Position numbers and translations under genes: made by a program. A DNA stretch of 64,000 nt from contig OX337229.1 of NCBI GenBank assembly GCA_946965045.2, positions 1,488,001-1,552,000 of the forward strand. The letters run 5' to 3'. Shown here piece after piece: positions 41,799 through 51,967 of this stretch. Every line of letters starts with the position of its first letter. The stretch's first letter is position 1. This DNA is from Epithemia pelagica (lineage: Eukaryota; Bacillariophyta; Bacillariophyceae; Surirellales; Surirellaceae). The notes beneath the pieces are model-generated. The model searched no databases and was not told the DNA's origin. It worked only from the letters and a program-made list of their open reading frames with translations.

Positions 41799-43378
41799 AA
41801 TTAGGCATTCCGATTAAAACAAAGAAGGCACTATTTTTCCTTGAGTTTTTACCTTTGGCGAGGGTTACGAATAATGGTCTACGCATACCTTATTGACTGT
41901 ATTCGTTATTAGCTTTTGCGTGCCTTCCGTTGCTCACTACCAACGCTATGAATGCCTCTAGCTAGAGGGTACTAGCACTACTCTACCTACCTACGTAGCT
42001 TCGGGCAAGTCAAGCACACCAACCTCTAGCTAGGTACTCCTAGCTCCTAGAGTCCGAGCTCTACCTAGAAAGCAGTATCGTCCATCTCATCAGCTAGGAG
42101 TACTATATCTAGAGTACCTCCTCTCTAGTAGAGAGACTAGAGGATAGAGGTGCTTCGAGAGCTATGAGCATCGAGGTGCACTGTTTTCTCGACAGCCTCC
42201 TTGAGAGAGATCTCGCTGCCGTCCGTCTTCCGTGTCCATTGTCGAAAAGAAACATAAGGGAAGTCACAAGATCGATTTTCTTTTCAAGTAGCAGTATCTT
42301 CTATCCCCGTAATCGGTAATCCGTAGTGCCCTAGGTCAAAGGGTTGCATGGCAGATGGCACATTGTACAATGTCTATTATTTAATTCAGCATGGCGAAAT
42401 GGGACAAAAGACAACAAGAAGTAGTTTTAGGCTCTTGTCCTTCTTGCTTCCTCTTTCCACTTTCGACTTTCCATCTTTTCGATTATTGTATGGAAATTTG
42501 TCATCAGTCCGTACTCGTATTCCGTACCTTATTCCTTGTCAGTCTCATTTTTCGCAATGGATACTCGATACTCGATACTCGTATTCGAAATTCGTAATGC
42601 ATGCAAATAACATCATGAAACACTGGAAACACGTCATCAATCATCATACGTGATACTGATGCGTGATGCATGAGAAAGAGATGATGATGTATGATGTAAT
42701 GCACATGAGGCTTCTGCTTTCTCATTCCCATCTTTTCGATCAAACGCCAAGCTCACTTTACACAGTTCAATTTGACGATGTAGAATGCGTTCATGTGACT
42801 CTGTAGTCAAATCATTTATGGGCAAATGTAACAAGACACATGACATGTTACATGTAACATTGTAACATCATCTTCCAAGTGTATTGTGTGACCATTTGAC
42901 ATTTGAGATTTGAGATTTGAGGCTCCCTTTTTGTGAGTGCGACTGGTACGAGTATATGTACACCACAACATAAGTGAAATTATTGTAGAGAGAAAGAATT
43001 GTTGAACAGTCTGAGTGAGGAAGGAAGTTGGTAGGGTCGCTTTCTACTAGAATGCTGCCACTCTTTGGGGGAAGGCTATTGTACAAATAATTCGAAACCA
43101 ATAGTGCCTTTGCCGACAGGAATGGTGGAGCAGTTGGATTTAGAAACGATTAACCACACCCAGTTTTTTGGTCGCTTTCAGTCGCATAAGAACTGACCCC
43201 ATCTGCATTCCCACGCCTGTCAGCACCCCATGCTGCCGCTCCAGGCACGTGTCAAGACACGTGTATCAACTGTCCCCTCTTCCAACGGTCTCCCAAAGAA
43301 AATCACCTACTACCTTTGTACTTGCATGTTGCATGAGAGGGGCCAAAAAAACCCACTCTCACAGCCTTTGCTTCCTTT
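41799..43378. other. Intergenic region with second CTAG-rich cluster and short repeats
   Basis: No gene is seen. A CTAG/CTCTAG/GGTAC-rich cluster spans ~41955-42140. Further right are short repeats: GATACTC x3 near 42560, TTTGAGA x2 near 42905 and a CATGTTACATGTAACATTGTAACA tract near 42843 (given here only as a landmark). These look like AT-rich regulatory or replication-slippage sequence. Confidence 0.5.
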
Positions 43379-44447
43379 TCCAACACTCTCTCCTTCTACC
43401 CTTGATAACTTTCTACATGTAAGTCGGATTTCCAAATTGAATGGCTTGTTGGAAAGCCCTTTGCAAGACGGTTCTAACAATGCACCGTTTGGTTTGATTG
43501 ATTGGGTCCTTCAGAAGCGATTTGATTTTGGAATTTGGGGTCTTTTTGGTGGCTGTTCCAACACTCTCTCCTACTACCCTTGATAACTTTCTACATGTAA
43601 GTCGGATTTCCAAATTGAATGGCTTGTTGGAAAGCCCTTTGCAAGACGGTTCTAACAATGCCTCGTTTGGTTTGATTGATTGGGTCCTTCAGAAGCGATT
43701 TGATTTTGGAATTTGGGGTCTTTTTGGTGGCTGTTCCAACACTCTCTCCTACTACCCTTGATAACTTTTTACATGTAAGTCGGATTTCCAAATTGAATGG
43801 CTTGTTGGAAAGCCCTTTGCAAGACGGTTCTAACAATGCACCGTTTGGTTTGATTGATTGGGTCCTTCAGAAGCGATTTGATTTTGGAATTTGGGGTCTT
43901 TTTGGTGGCTGTTCCAACACTCTCTCCTACTACCCTTGATAACTTTCTACATGAAAGTCGGATTTCCAAATTGAATGGCTTGTTGGAAAGCCCTTTGCAA
44001 GACGGTTCTAACAATGCACCGTTTGGTTTGATTGATTGGGTCCTTCAGAAGCGATTTGATTTTGGAATTTGGGGTCTTTTTGGTGGCTGTTCCAACACTC
44101 TCTCCTACTACCCTTGATAACTTTCTACATGTAAGTCGGATTTCCAAATTGAATGGCTTGTTGGAAAGCCCTTTGCAAGACGGTTCTAACAATGCACCGT
44201 TTGGTTTGATTGATTGGGCCCTTCAGAAGCGATTTGATTTTGGAATTTGGGGTCTTTTTGGTGGCTGTTCCAACACTCTCTCCTACTACCCTTGATAACT
44301 TTCTACATGTAAGTCGGATTTCCAAATTGAATGGCTTGTTGGAAAGCCCTTTGCAAGACGGTTCTAACAATGCCTCGTTTGGTTTGATTGATTGGGCCCT
44401 TCAGAAGCGATTTGATTTTGGAATTTGGGGTCTTTTTGGTTGTCTAC
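43379..44447 (+). repeat. 178-bp tandem repeat, about six copies
   Basis: Units start near 43379, 43557, 43735, 43913, 44091 and 44269, and the period is exactly 178 bp. Copies differ only at a few sites (GCACC/GCCTC, GGTCC/GGCCC, one CATGTAAG changed to CATGAAAG). Each unit contains CTACATGTAAGTCGG, whose GTAAGT looks like a splice donor. The last unit runs directly into the 2OG-oxygenase-like gene. The 81-87-codon frames within the units overlap on both strands and end once per period, so they are not independent genes. Confidence 0.95.
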
Positions 44448-44467
44448 ATCAGGATTTGTCGTGGGTG

Positions 44468-45751
44468 ATGTCCAAGCAAGCCCTCAAGGGAGGTCGTTTA
44501 GAACCAGACCATAATGGTCAGGCTCTCACCGCCCAGTGCTTAGGCAGTACATCTTCAAATGTACATGCCAACAAAAGTACGGGGGGGCTTGCACGGAGAT
44601 TAACTCAGGATGAGATTCTGCAGAACATAGCTGAAGAACATACAAGCTTTGATGTTACTAATGCTTTTCATGTCTTCAAGTCCAACAAACCATGTTCTCA
44701 AAGGACACAAGTTGCTGCTTTGGTTGCCAAAGCATCTTCCATGCCAAGGTCTTCTGCACAACGATATCGCCGGAATAAGAAGAGACAAAAGCAGGAAGAC
44801 GCATTGAAAGAGATTACCGAAGCACCTGATTCTTTGAAGATTTCTTCTTCTGTTCTACACAAGTTCTGCCTAGTCTTCACAAATGACCCTACCGATGGTC
44901 CGCTGGAGCTATCAAAATGCACTCCATATGTCCCCCACCCTGTTTCCTTGTCAAGCTGGAAAGTAATTGGAGAGTCTGGTGACCAAGGAAGTATCTTTCG
45001 TCCAGATAAACAGAAACTTCCTGTGTTTCTCAAACCGCCACGTCAAATTATAACAAGTGATAATGTGACACAGAACCTACTTGATGTTCTTGAGAAGTTG
45101 GAGACAACGTGCAACCATCAATCACGTGGCAAGTCACGTTATGTCGGATGTGATGAACACAAGACAAACTACATCACTCTTGGTGTCCATGCAAATCGGG
45201 GAAGAAAAGGGCTGGTAGATTCAAAGTTTTCCAAGTTGAAAGCAAAGGAGAAACGGGTAATCTTACAATTCATCAAACAGCTTGAGACACAGCTGGAAAA
45301 ATGGATCGACTGGTCTTATTCTTTTGCCTTCGAGAACGCTGCAAGAAACGGTGAATTCAAGTTATGGTCCCACAAGGGCAAAAGTACACATTTCTTCTCC
45401 TCTGTTGCGTTCGGACGAAACGTTTTCCTTCAAGCCCATACAGACAACGACTTTGGTCTGTCCATTTCTGTTGTCATGCTTGTGGAACCAAGTAACAAAG
45501 ACAAGGATGAAGTTTTGGCTAAATTTGTCTTCCCAGAACATGGACAAGTTGTGGCGTTACGACACCTCGACATCATCATTTTCAATCCTCTTGAGTACCA
45601 TTGTGTCTCCAAGCGGGCAACCAAACATGACATCTTTTGTCTGACATGCTATTTGAAGACTGCAGTGGTGGGTAAGAACGACAACACAATTTCTATCACA
45701 GACAATGAAAAAGCAATTTTGGCAGCTGCCAAGAACAAAACTAGTCATTAA
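44468..45751 (+). CDS. 2OG-Fe(II)-oxygenase-like protein, 427 aa
   Basis: I start at the ATG at 44468 (MSKQALKGG), because the open frame further upstream lies in the 178-bp repeats. The N-terminal ~150 residues are polar and basic (RRNKKRQKQED). The C-terminal half has the features of a double-stranded beta-helix dioxygenase. An HxD iron-binding pair lies in FLQAHTDNDFGLSISVVM (~322), the distal His in FNPLEYHCVSKR (~377), and basic residues after it could bind 2-oxoglutarate. Related catalytic cores occur in TET/JBP-type and other nucleic-acid or protein hydroxylases; the substrate here is unknown. It converges with a MULE transposase gene 70 bp downstream and may belong to the same mobile unit, although no TIRs were found to prove that. 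Confidence 0.7.
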   Translation: MSKQALKGGRLEPDHNGQALTAQCLGSTSSNVHANKSTGGLARRLTQDEILQNIAEEHTSFDVTNAFHVFKSNKPCSQRTQVAALVAKASSMPRSSAQRYRRNKKRQKQEDALKEITEAPDSLKISSSVLHKFCLVFTNDPTDGPLELSKCTPYVPHPVSLSSWKVIGESGDQGSIFRPDKQKLPVFLKPPRQIITSDNVTQNLLDVLEKLETTCNHQSRGKSRYVGCDEHKTNYITLGVHANRGRKGLVDSKFSKLKAKEKRVILQFIKQLETQLEKWIDWSYSFAFENAARNGEFKLWSHKGKSTHFFSSVAFGRNVFLQAHTDNDFGLSISVVMLVEPSNKDKDEVLAKFVFPEHGQVVALRHLDIIIFNPLEYHCVSKRATKHDIFCLTCYLKTAVVGKNDNTISITDNEKAILAAAKNKTSH

Positions 45752-45820
45752 AGTAAAACATAATATGTTGCATAAACAAACGCTCAATATTGTTTAGATC
45801 TGTTATGGGAGTTTTACAAA

Positions 45821-48800
45821 CTAGGTGAAAGATGTCAGACCTAATGTGGCACCACGGAAACGACGTTTATGCTGGGTTTGTTCAGCATTTGCTGAAACCC
45901 ATTCCTGACCTTGGTTGTGATGTCCCCGTTCTGCCATTTTCCGGCGTATGTCTCGACGTAGTTGGCGAAATGACTCAAGATGGGATAAAAGATTGTGATC
46001 AGAAGCGACATAGTTACCAGACCGGAAAAGATCCTGTAGTTCTGAAACCTCTTTGTGAATACATGAAATGAATTGTTGTGTTGTCATTTGCTCCCCAGCT
46101 TCTTCTTCAATTGCCTGCAGGAAAATTTCATTCTCCTCATTCTCCTGGGTGGAGAAATGCGCGTCGTACGTGCCTTGGCCATCTGTGTCATAGTCTTCTT
46201 TTTCTTCTGGAAACGAAGGAAATGCTGGCATTTGGGTTGTGTAAGCATTGTTTGTGATGTCATCATTTGTGACAAAACATTCTTGGGACAGATATCCAGG
46301 ATTAGGACATATCTCCCTTTCCCTTATTGTTGTTGTTGCTGCTGTTGCATTTGAGACAAGACTTCCTCCAAATGTATTGATAGCACGCAGTATTTGATCT
46401 TCTGTATAGTTGACACAACTACTTTTTGGATCAACGTGCAGATGTTTGAATTTGATGGGATTGTCTCCCGTGTTGTACGGGCCTTCTGTCCAGCCATCTA
46501 TATTTTGAAGGGGAAGGGGAAATTTAGGTCCAGATATGTCGTTGTCCAGCAAGTGCTGGATGCACTCATCAACATTGTTATCCCCATCACGGAGACCAAG
46601 GAAGACATGTTTCTTCCACCACACAATACTCACATCATGGTGGGTAAATCCTTTGTAGCTAGGATACTCGTGCATAAGCACAGCTGCTTGGTGAGCACAT
46701 GGTATCCCTCGTCGTTCAAAAGACATACAGGTGCACTCCAGGCGTCCCATTTTGTTCAGATGTACACATCGAGTGCGATGCCACACAGGAAGCAAATGTT
46801 TTTTTTCATTGTCGACAATAGAGGGGTCGCTTATAACAACGTGCCATTGCCATGGAGAAAAGGGGACAGGTGCACGACGGACACTATAGTTCTTCCCGAA
46901 ATTCCATGATTTTGTTGCCAGATCAAGACACAATTCTGTGACAAAACCGTTGACTGGAAGGTGGTTTGTCCAGGTGGCCGTTGCTTCTACACTCGAGGAC
47001 GCACGACGCATCTGTTCATCAATGGCCATGTCAGACTGGAGCTTGAGCATAGCTGCATTGAATGCAACAGTTCTGTTGGCCAACACTGGTGCAGAATGTT
47101 CCTTTAAGCCAAGATTTGTGCCTTCATGACTACTGTTTGTCGATTCTTCATAATAGCGGATTCCTTTACGATAATGGAAGCACAAGTGCCTGTCGTGAAC
47201 AAAGACATAGCCAATAAGAAAGTTATGGATAACTTTCCGGAGCTGGGGGGTCAAGAAAGTGCGAACAGGCCTGGAGTAAACAAAGGCAAGAAGAAGACAT
47301 TTTGAGATGTGGAGTTCCTGTTCACTTTCACAGTAGCGTGGATACATGAATGAGTAACACCATTTCTTTACAGTGGTTGCAAATTGCCGGTATGTGCGTT
47401 TGTATTCCCGTGGAATTGCTCCCTCAATGGAGCACTGCCTACTCCAACCCTTGAAAATGATATGCCAGCCACAACGGATTCTGATGCAGTGTGGCATGTA
47501 TCGTCGCATCGATTCTTCCAATTCTTCAATTTCATGGGAGTCTCCATCAGTTACTATGGCCTTGACCCGTGCTATCCATTGTGTTCCAAGAAGAGTCGGA
47601 AAAGCAATGCAGAAAACCCATCGAAATGTTGTTCTTCTCTCATTGGATAGAAACATTCGCATGATGACAAGATATTTTCCATAGGCCGTGCGCATTGACA
47701 CAGTCATTAAGGGGCGGTTTTCTCTATTTGTTCCTTTGGTGACATCAATCTTCAGTACATGCGGAAACAGTCGAAACATTCGCCGCTCCTTATTCGTGAT
47801 CCAAGCACAAGCAATGAACATATTCTGGTCAACATCAAGTTTCAGATTTTCCATTTCAGTAGTATATTCATGGAGGATCTCTTCACAAAAGTGAGTCAAG
47901 TCTGAAACACTGTGGTTCCCATCTTCGTCTTTGTTCTCATTGAAGATTAACCCTGACTGCCGTTCCATATGAGCATCGGTAACACTGTCTGGGCGCGCTC
48001 CCCAAATGCAGTAGCTTAAACTTTCGGCAGTACGAAGCCATTCAACTACGGCTTCTGCAGATGCATGTATTCCATCAAAGTGGTACATTCCTGTTGTGTC
48101 AGTTACACGAAAAGCATATCGCATTTGATCACGAGTAATGGTCAAATTGCCATTTGCGTGGAAGTAGTTGCGACCAGCCGCTGGTCCTGTAAATGCATTA
48201 CCAAGTTCACCCGCACGTTTGCGTTGTTGAGCAGTAAAGTTCCTAATGCGAAATGGAATGTCAGATGACATCTTCTTCATGTGGTTGCAGTGACATGCAT
48301 TCCCGGCGACTCTGGTGATATAGAAACCTTTGGAATTGGCAAAGACCGTGAAATGAAAAGAGCAAGTATGATCACGATGTAGGGCTCGGTTGGTGATGCG
48401 TTTACGCGCTTGTTTCCTACCCTCCGGTCCTCGACTATTAGCTCGTTGATCGTTGTGCAGAGAAATGCCACGGTATTGCTGAATGGAAGGTTCATCACTT
48501 GCTTTACGCTTTTGGTAGACTCTGTAACGTTCACATCGAAAGGTTCTTGAAAAAAAGGGAGGGGAACTTCCTTCAGGGAAGTGTTTACGGGAAGCAAGCG
48601 CAGAATTCTTGGTGGAGTTACCGTTGCTCACAAGAACAAAACCGGATGTTAAAGATTTTGTAACTAAATCTTGGTGAAGATTTGCCATTGAATTGCCTTC
48701 CTTTGAGAGTTCATCTGCAGATTGGAGAGGAGGGTATGTGCTACGATCAAAGTATGCGTACTTGCCCTTGATGCCATTCGCTGCTTGTAGTCGGCCAAAG

Positions 48801-48991
48801 AAGGCACAAATGTCCAGTTCCACAGTTGTGTCACTGTTGGCACAATTGTTGCCTACATGCATTTGGAATTGTAGTGGCGAGTGCCATTCTTTGTCCAATG
48901 ATGCAAAAAGATCATCCAGGTATTGTTGTGTTAGATCTTGGATAGGAACCAGGTTATCCTCAGATAGGGGCTGAGCGTCATTGTCCACCAT
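45821..48991 (-). CDS. Mutator-like (MULE) transposase with SWIM zinc finger, 1056 aa
   Basis: The preferred start is the ATG at 48991 (MVDNDAQP); the open frame to 49354 adds an AT-rich, low-quality N-terminus. After an N-terminal zone with a CNH..H-type cluster (RDHTCSFHFTVF..GNACHCNHMKK, ~190-230), the MULE DDE domain occupies ~390-560. It shows KIDVTKGTNRENRPL with the first Asp (~414), IVTDGDSHEIEE with the second (~480), and CGWHIIFKGW, the C..H signature of MULE transposases. A SWIM finger (CTC..RRGIPCAH, ~750) follows, then a disordered acidic tail. The frame is intact. It would catalyse cut-and-paste transposition of a Mutator-like element. The 2OG-oxygenase-like gene converges on it. 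Confidence 0.9.
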   Translation of the reverse strand: MVDNDAQPLSEDNLVPIQDLTQQYLDDLFASLDKEWHSPLQFQMHVGNNCANSDTTVELDICAFFGRLQAANGIKGKYAYFDRSTYPPLQSADELSKEGNSMANLHQDLVTKSLTSGFVLVSNGNSTKNSALASRKHFPEGSSPPFFSRTFRCERYRVYQKRKASDEPSIQQYRGISLHNDQRANSRGPEGRKQARKRITNRALHRDHTCSFHFTVFANSKGFYITRVAGNACHCNHMKKMSSDIPFRIRNFTAQQRKRAGELGNAFTGPAAGRNYFHANGNLTITRDQMRYAFRVTDTTGMYHFDGIHASAEAVVEWLRTAESLSYCIWGARPDSVTDAHMERQSGLIFNENKDEDGNHSVSDLTHFCEEILHEYTTEMENLKLDVDQNMFIACAWITNKERRMFRLFPHVLKIDVTKGTNRENRPLMTVSMRTAYGKYLVIMRMFLSNERRTTFRWVFCIAFPTLLGTQWIARVKAIVTDGDSHEIEELEESMRRYMPHCIRIRCGWHIIFKGWSRQCSIEGAIPREYKRTYRQFATTVKKWCYSFMYPRYCESEQELHISKCLLLAFVYSRPVRTFLTPQLRKVIHNFLIGYVFVHDRHLCFHYRKGIRYYEESTNSSHEGTNLGLKEHSAPVLANRTVAFNAAMLKLQSDMAIDEQMRRASSSVEATATWTNHLPVNGFVTELCLDLATKSWNFGKNYSVRRAPVPFSPWQWHVVISDPSIVDNEKKHLLPVWHRTRCVHLNKMGRLECTCMSFERRGIPCAHQAAVLMHEYPSYKGFTHHDVSIVWWKKHVFLGLRDGDNNVDECIQHLLDNDISGPKFPLPLQNIDGWTEGPYNTGDNPIKFKHLHVDPKSSCVNYTEDQILRAINTFGGSLVSNATAATTTIREREICPNPGYLSQECFVTNDDITNNAYTTQMPAFPSFPEEKEDYDTDGQGTYDAHFSTQENEENEIFLQAIEEEAGEQMTTQQFISCIHKEVSELQDLFRSGNYVASDHNLLSHLESFRQLRRDIRRKMAERGHHNQGQEWVSANAEQTQHKRRFRGATLGLTSFT

Positions 48992-49409
48992 GATAGGATA
49001 CAAACTATGTGACGGTTTTTGAACTGGAAATGGATTTGAATTTGTCCAGCGCGGGGTGGCCAATTTTATGGTCACGATGAAAGCGGGTTGTTTGTCTATA
49101 TATCCAATGCTCTTTGGAATACATAGGCGACTAGCCCTTGGCCGGGGGGCGTGCGTGATTGGAAGGGTACCCGGAGTTTGAAAAGGAAATGGGATTGAAA
49201 AACTGGGTGTCTTTAATCGGGAGTGGACTTGAGAGTTGGGCCACTGTTCGTAATAATACGAGTAATTAATAATATTATCTTTCTCCCTTGTTGAATCAAC
49301 AATGCCAAATCCGCTCCGCTTCTCCCTACGAATAAAACAAAAAAAGATTCTCATAAGTTTCCGCGAGTTCGTGGAGGACGCTGACGACTGGGCGACTGAC
49401 GACCTGTCC
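48992..49409. other. 5' region of the MULE transposase gene
   Basis: The frame remains open on the minus strand to 49354 without recognisable domains. This stretch is more likely promoter and leader. Confidence 0.4.
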
Positions 49410-50017
49410 CAAGGTTGCTACTACGTCACGTCACGGGACACTACCGTGACGTGACGCCGTAAAAAATGACGGGAATATGTTCCCGTCAGGTTTTTCCCGT
49501 CACTTTCGTCAATTTTAGGGTACTCCCATTGATAAGACAATAGACAATAGGGATGTATGATAGAAATAGGATGTTTTGACTAGCTTGGTGTGTCTATATA
49601 ATGAGTAATGGTCTCTGGGATGTCTGTAAATGGTGCCTGAAGTGGACGGAAGCTCCACTTCGTCTCCATGTCCAAGAATAAATCCCCAAAGTTTGTCCTT
49701 GTCCCGTCACAAGTAGTGGTTCTGACATCCAACCACGGTAAATCAACATCGATCATGCACACATAAGAGTGTTATGACAATGCATGATCAACAATGGTTG
49801 ATTGTTGTTCATTCCTTGGATCACATTTGATGCCATTTTTGTGCGTTTCTCGACTTATCTGTTTGACTACCAAAGATCCACAAAAGATTTTTTGTTTCCC
49901 GTCACTTTTTTCATTCCCGTCATTCGTCACAGTCTGATGGCCTGACGTGACGTCGTCAATTTTACGTCTCGTCACGTGACGTGCGTCAATTGTGACGTCG
50001 TCACAGTAGCATCCTTG
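49410..50017. mobile_element. hAT-like MITE, 608 bp
   Basis: The left end reads CAAGGTTGCTACT and the right end, reversed, CAAGGATGCTACT. CCTGTCC is duplicated at 49403-49409 and 50018-50024. CAAGG-type ends are typical of hAT elements, which usually make 8-bp duplications; here 7 bp match. The interior is non-coding and rich in CGTCAC/GTGACG. It includes a perfect 13-bp hairpin (49424-49436 with 49444-49456) and a GACGGGAA..TTCCCGTC hairpin near 49470. It would depend on a transposase encoded elsewhere. Confidence 0.75.
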
Positions 50018-51967
50018 CCTGTCCCCCTTGGTGTTGCTGTGTCTGTGGACTGTGGACTGTGGAAAGTGGAAAGCGGAAGGTGTCATGGATTGCGACTCGA
50101 AACGAATGGCTTATTAATGGGACGACATGAAGCCAGAAGTTCGAGCGGGCTCCTCGAGCAATGTCGTTCAATATCGCCAACTTCCAACTTCTGATCCGAC
50201 ATTCGACTTTCGACTTCAGGGAATCCTCTGATATCTGACACCTAATTTATAGGACAAACTTAGGGATATCGGAAAAAATTACCGGACAGAAGTCCTAGAA
50301 ATCTTGATGATCAGTACCTAACCTAGCGCCACAGCACTGTACCATAGCCTACGAGCACAACAAGTGACCAGTTTTACTCAACAGTTCGCTGGACACTTGT
50401 CCGGCTCACGATAGCGCTGTATGTAGCAGAAGGGAATTTCACAAACCCTCGCATCACGCTTCACTGGACATCCCCATGAGGGAGTACTTGTTGTCGGAGG
50501 ACAAGAAACCGAAACGACAACAACCCACAGGTGCTTTTGCAAAAGCCTTCGCTCACATCAATGCCAGTACAGAGGAGAGTTCAATGAGGAGATGCTGGCC
50601 ATCAAGTGGAGAAGAGAGGGCATGGCCACCGCTGGCATTATGTTACATGAGGCGAAGGAGAGCCACGACAATGACATGCGGCAATCAACTGGAATGTTCT
50701 GACCCACACACCAATTGCAACAACCGCAGAGAAGGAGCCACCAAAACAATCGAAATGGATCACAATGGAAGACTACCATCATGAATGTCGGTCGATGGAA
50801 GCTTCTGCTTTAAGCAAAAACATCTACTCCCCCATACGAGACAATGGCAGCGACAATGACAACGAGCGCAACAATCAACTCCACCGAACGTACAAGACAG
50901 AGTCCAAAACAACAATCCACTGCAGTAACATTGAGAAAAAGAGATGAGGATGGTATGCATTGTGCCCTTGGCTCTGGGAGGCTTGTTTTCCCAGCTTTCC
51001 TACCGAAGCCAAAACAACAACCTGATGAAGACGAAAACAACAATCAACAACTACATGGATGAGCTAGATGCACTGCAGACTACCAATGCAACAACCAACA
51101 ACTCCTTGTCCAAATGCAACAATCCAACAATTGATTGATGTCAAAGAGGTGCAACAACACAACTACAAGGACGACACAAAACAAAACCTATGATAACCTA
51201 TGATGCCTGCTGCCACTGTGGACAAGAACACTACTGCTCTCGCCCAGACGACAAACATTAGTTGGATACTTAGAGCCCCAGTATCGTCCATAATAATGAG
51301 ATGGCAACGACCAGGGAAGTATCCTTGTCTCAAGGAGACGAGGTCTTCATTCTTCATGCCAAAACGCAAGCAAGAGCACAACCTCTCGTCTCTGCCCGCT
51401 CCACATCACGGGAATAAGACTAAGATTCCTTCTTTTCTATTCTACTTATACTTAGTACTACACCCTACATACGTGGCTTATGTACTAGTTCTACACGGTG
51501 GACGTGCTGTCCTATAAACTTTTGGGATGATACATCGTCTGATCTCCAATTCTAAGTTCTCTAGGGGTCTAAAATGTCTGATAGGCTCATGACGATTATT
51601 GTTTCAATTCCCAGTTCCCACAAACGACACAAGACTAGCGCTCCGAAAAACAAGAACTGTTTCTCTGAAACAGCATGCGACTTAACGTTCTCCCCCACTC
51701 ACACATCACATGTGCATGGGCAGTAGAGATGGGGTAAGACGGAGCGTGAACTGGGTTCCACCAGTTCATTATATCTGTTGTTCGTGGTCCTTTAGTGCTC
51801 ACAGTTGACGAGCATGGCATTTGATGCATGAGAGACTCAATGATGGACTTGATGAAGCACGGCCTATGACGGGCAAACCATAAACTGAATCGCAACATCA
51901 TCGTGAACATAATTCAGTCTCGACCATGAACAAATACTAGGGTTTCAAAATCAAGCTACAACTACTG
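50018..51967. other. Intergenic region with degenerate coding remnants
   Basis: Apart from the remnant at 50476-50698, only short CAA/ACA-rich frames occur (50700-51130, Asn/Gln/Thr-rich), interrupted in all frames. The right part should contain the promoter of the 51968 gene. Confidence 0.5.
50476..50698 (+). pseudogene. Degenerate coding remnant
   Basis: It starts MREYLLSEDKKPKRQQPTGA with a protein-like composition, then needs a frame change near 50575 to continue as EEMLAIKWRREGMATAGIML and EAKESHDNDMRQ. The family is not recognised. It could equally be two exons with an unrecognised intron. Confidence 0.35.

Noticed and set aside
43498-44295. Series of 81-87-codon frames on both strands
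   Set aside because: They are produced once per 178-bp repeat on each strand and are not conserved proteins.
43379-44447. CRISPR-like array
   Set aside because: Whole 178-bp units repeat without unique spacers, and the genome is eukaryotic.
43155-49210. ACACCCAGTTTTT at 43155-43167 and its reverse complement at 49198-49210 as MULE TIRs
   Set aside because: The match is only 13 bp in AT-rich sequence, with no extension and no target duplication.
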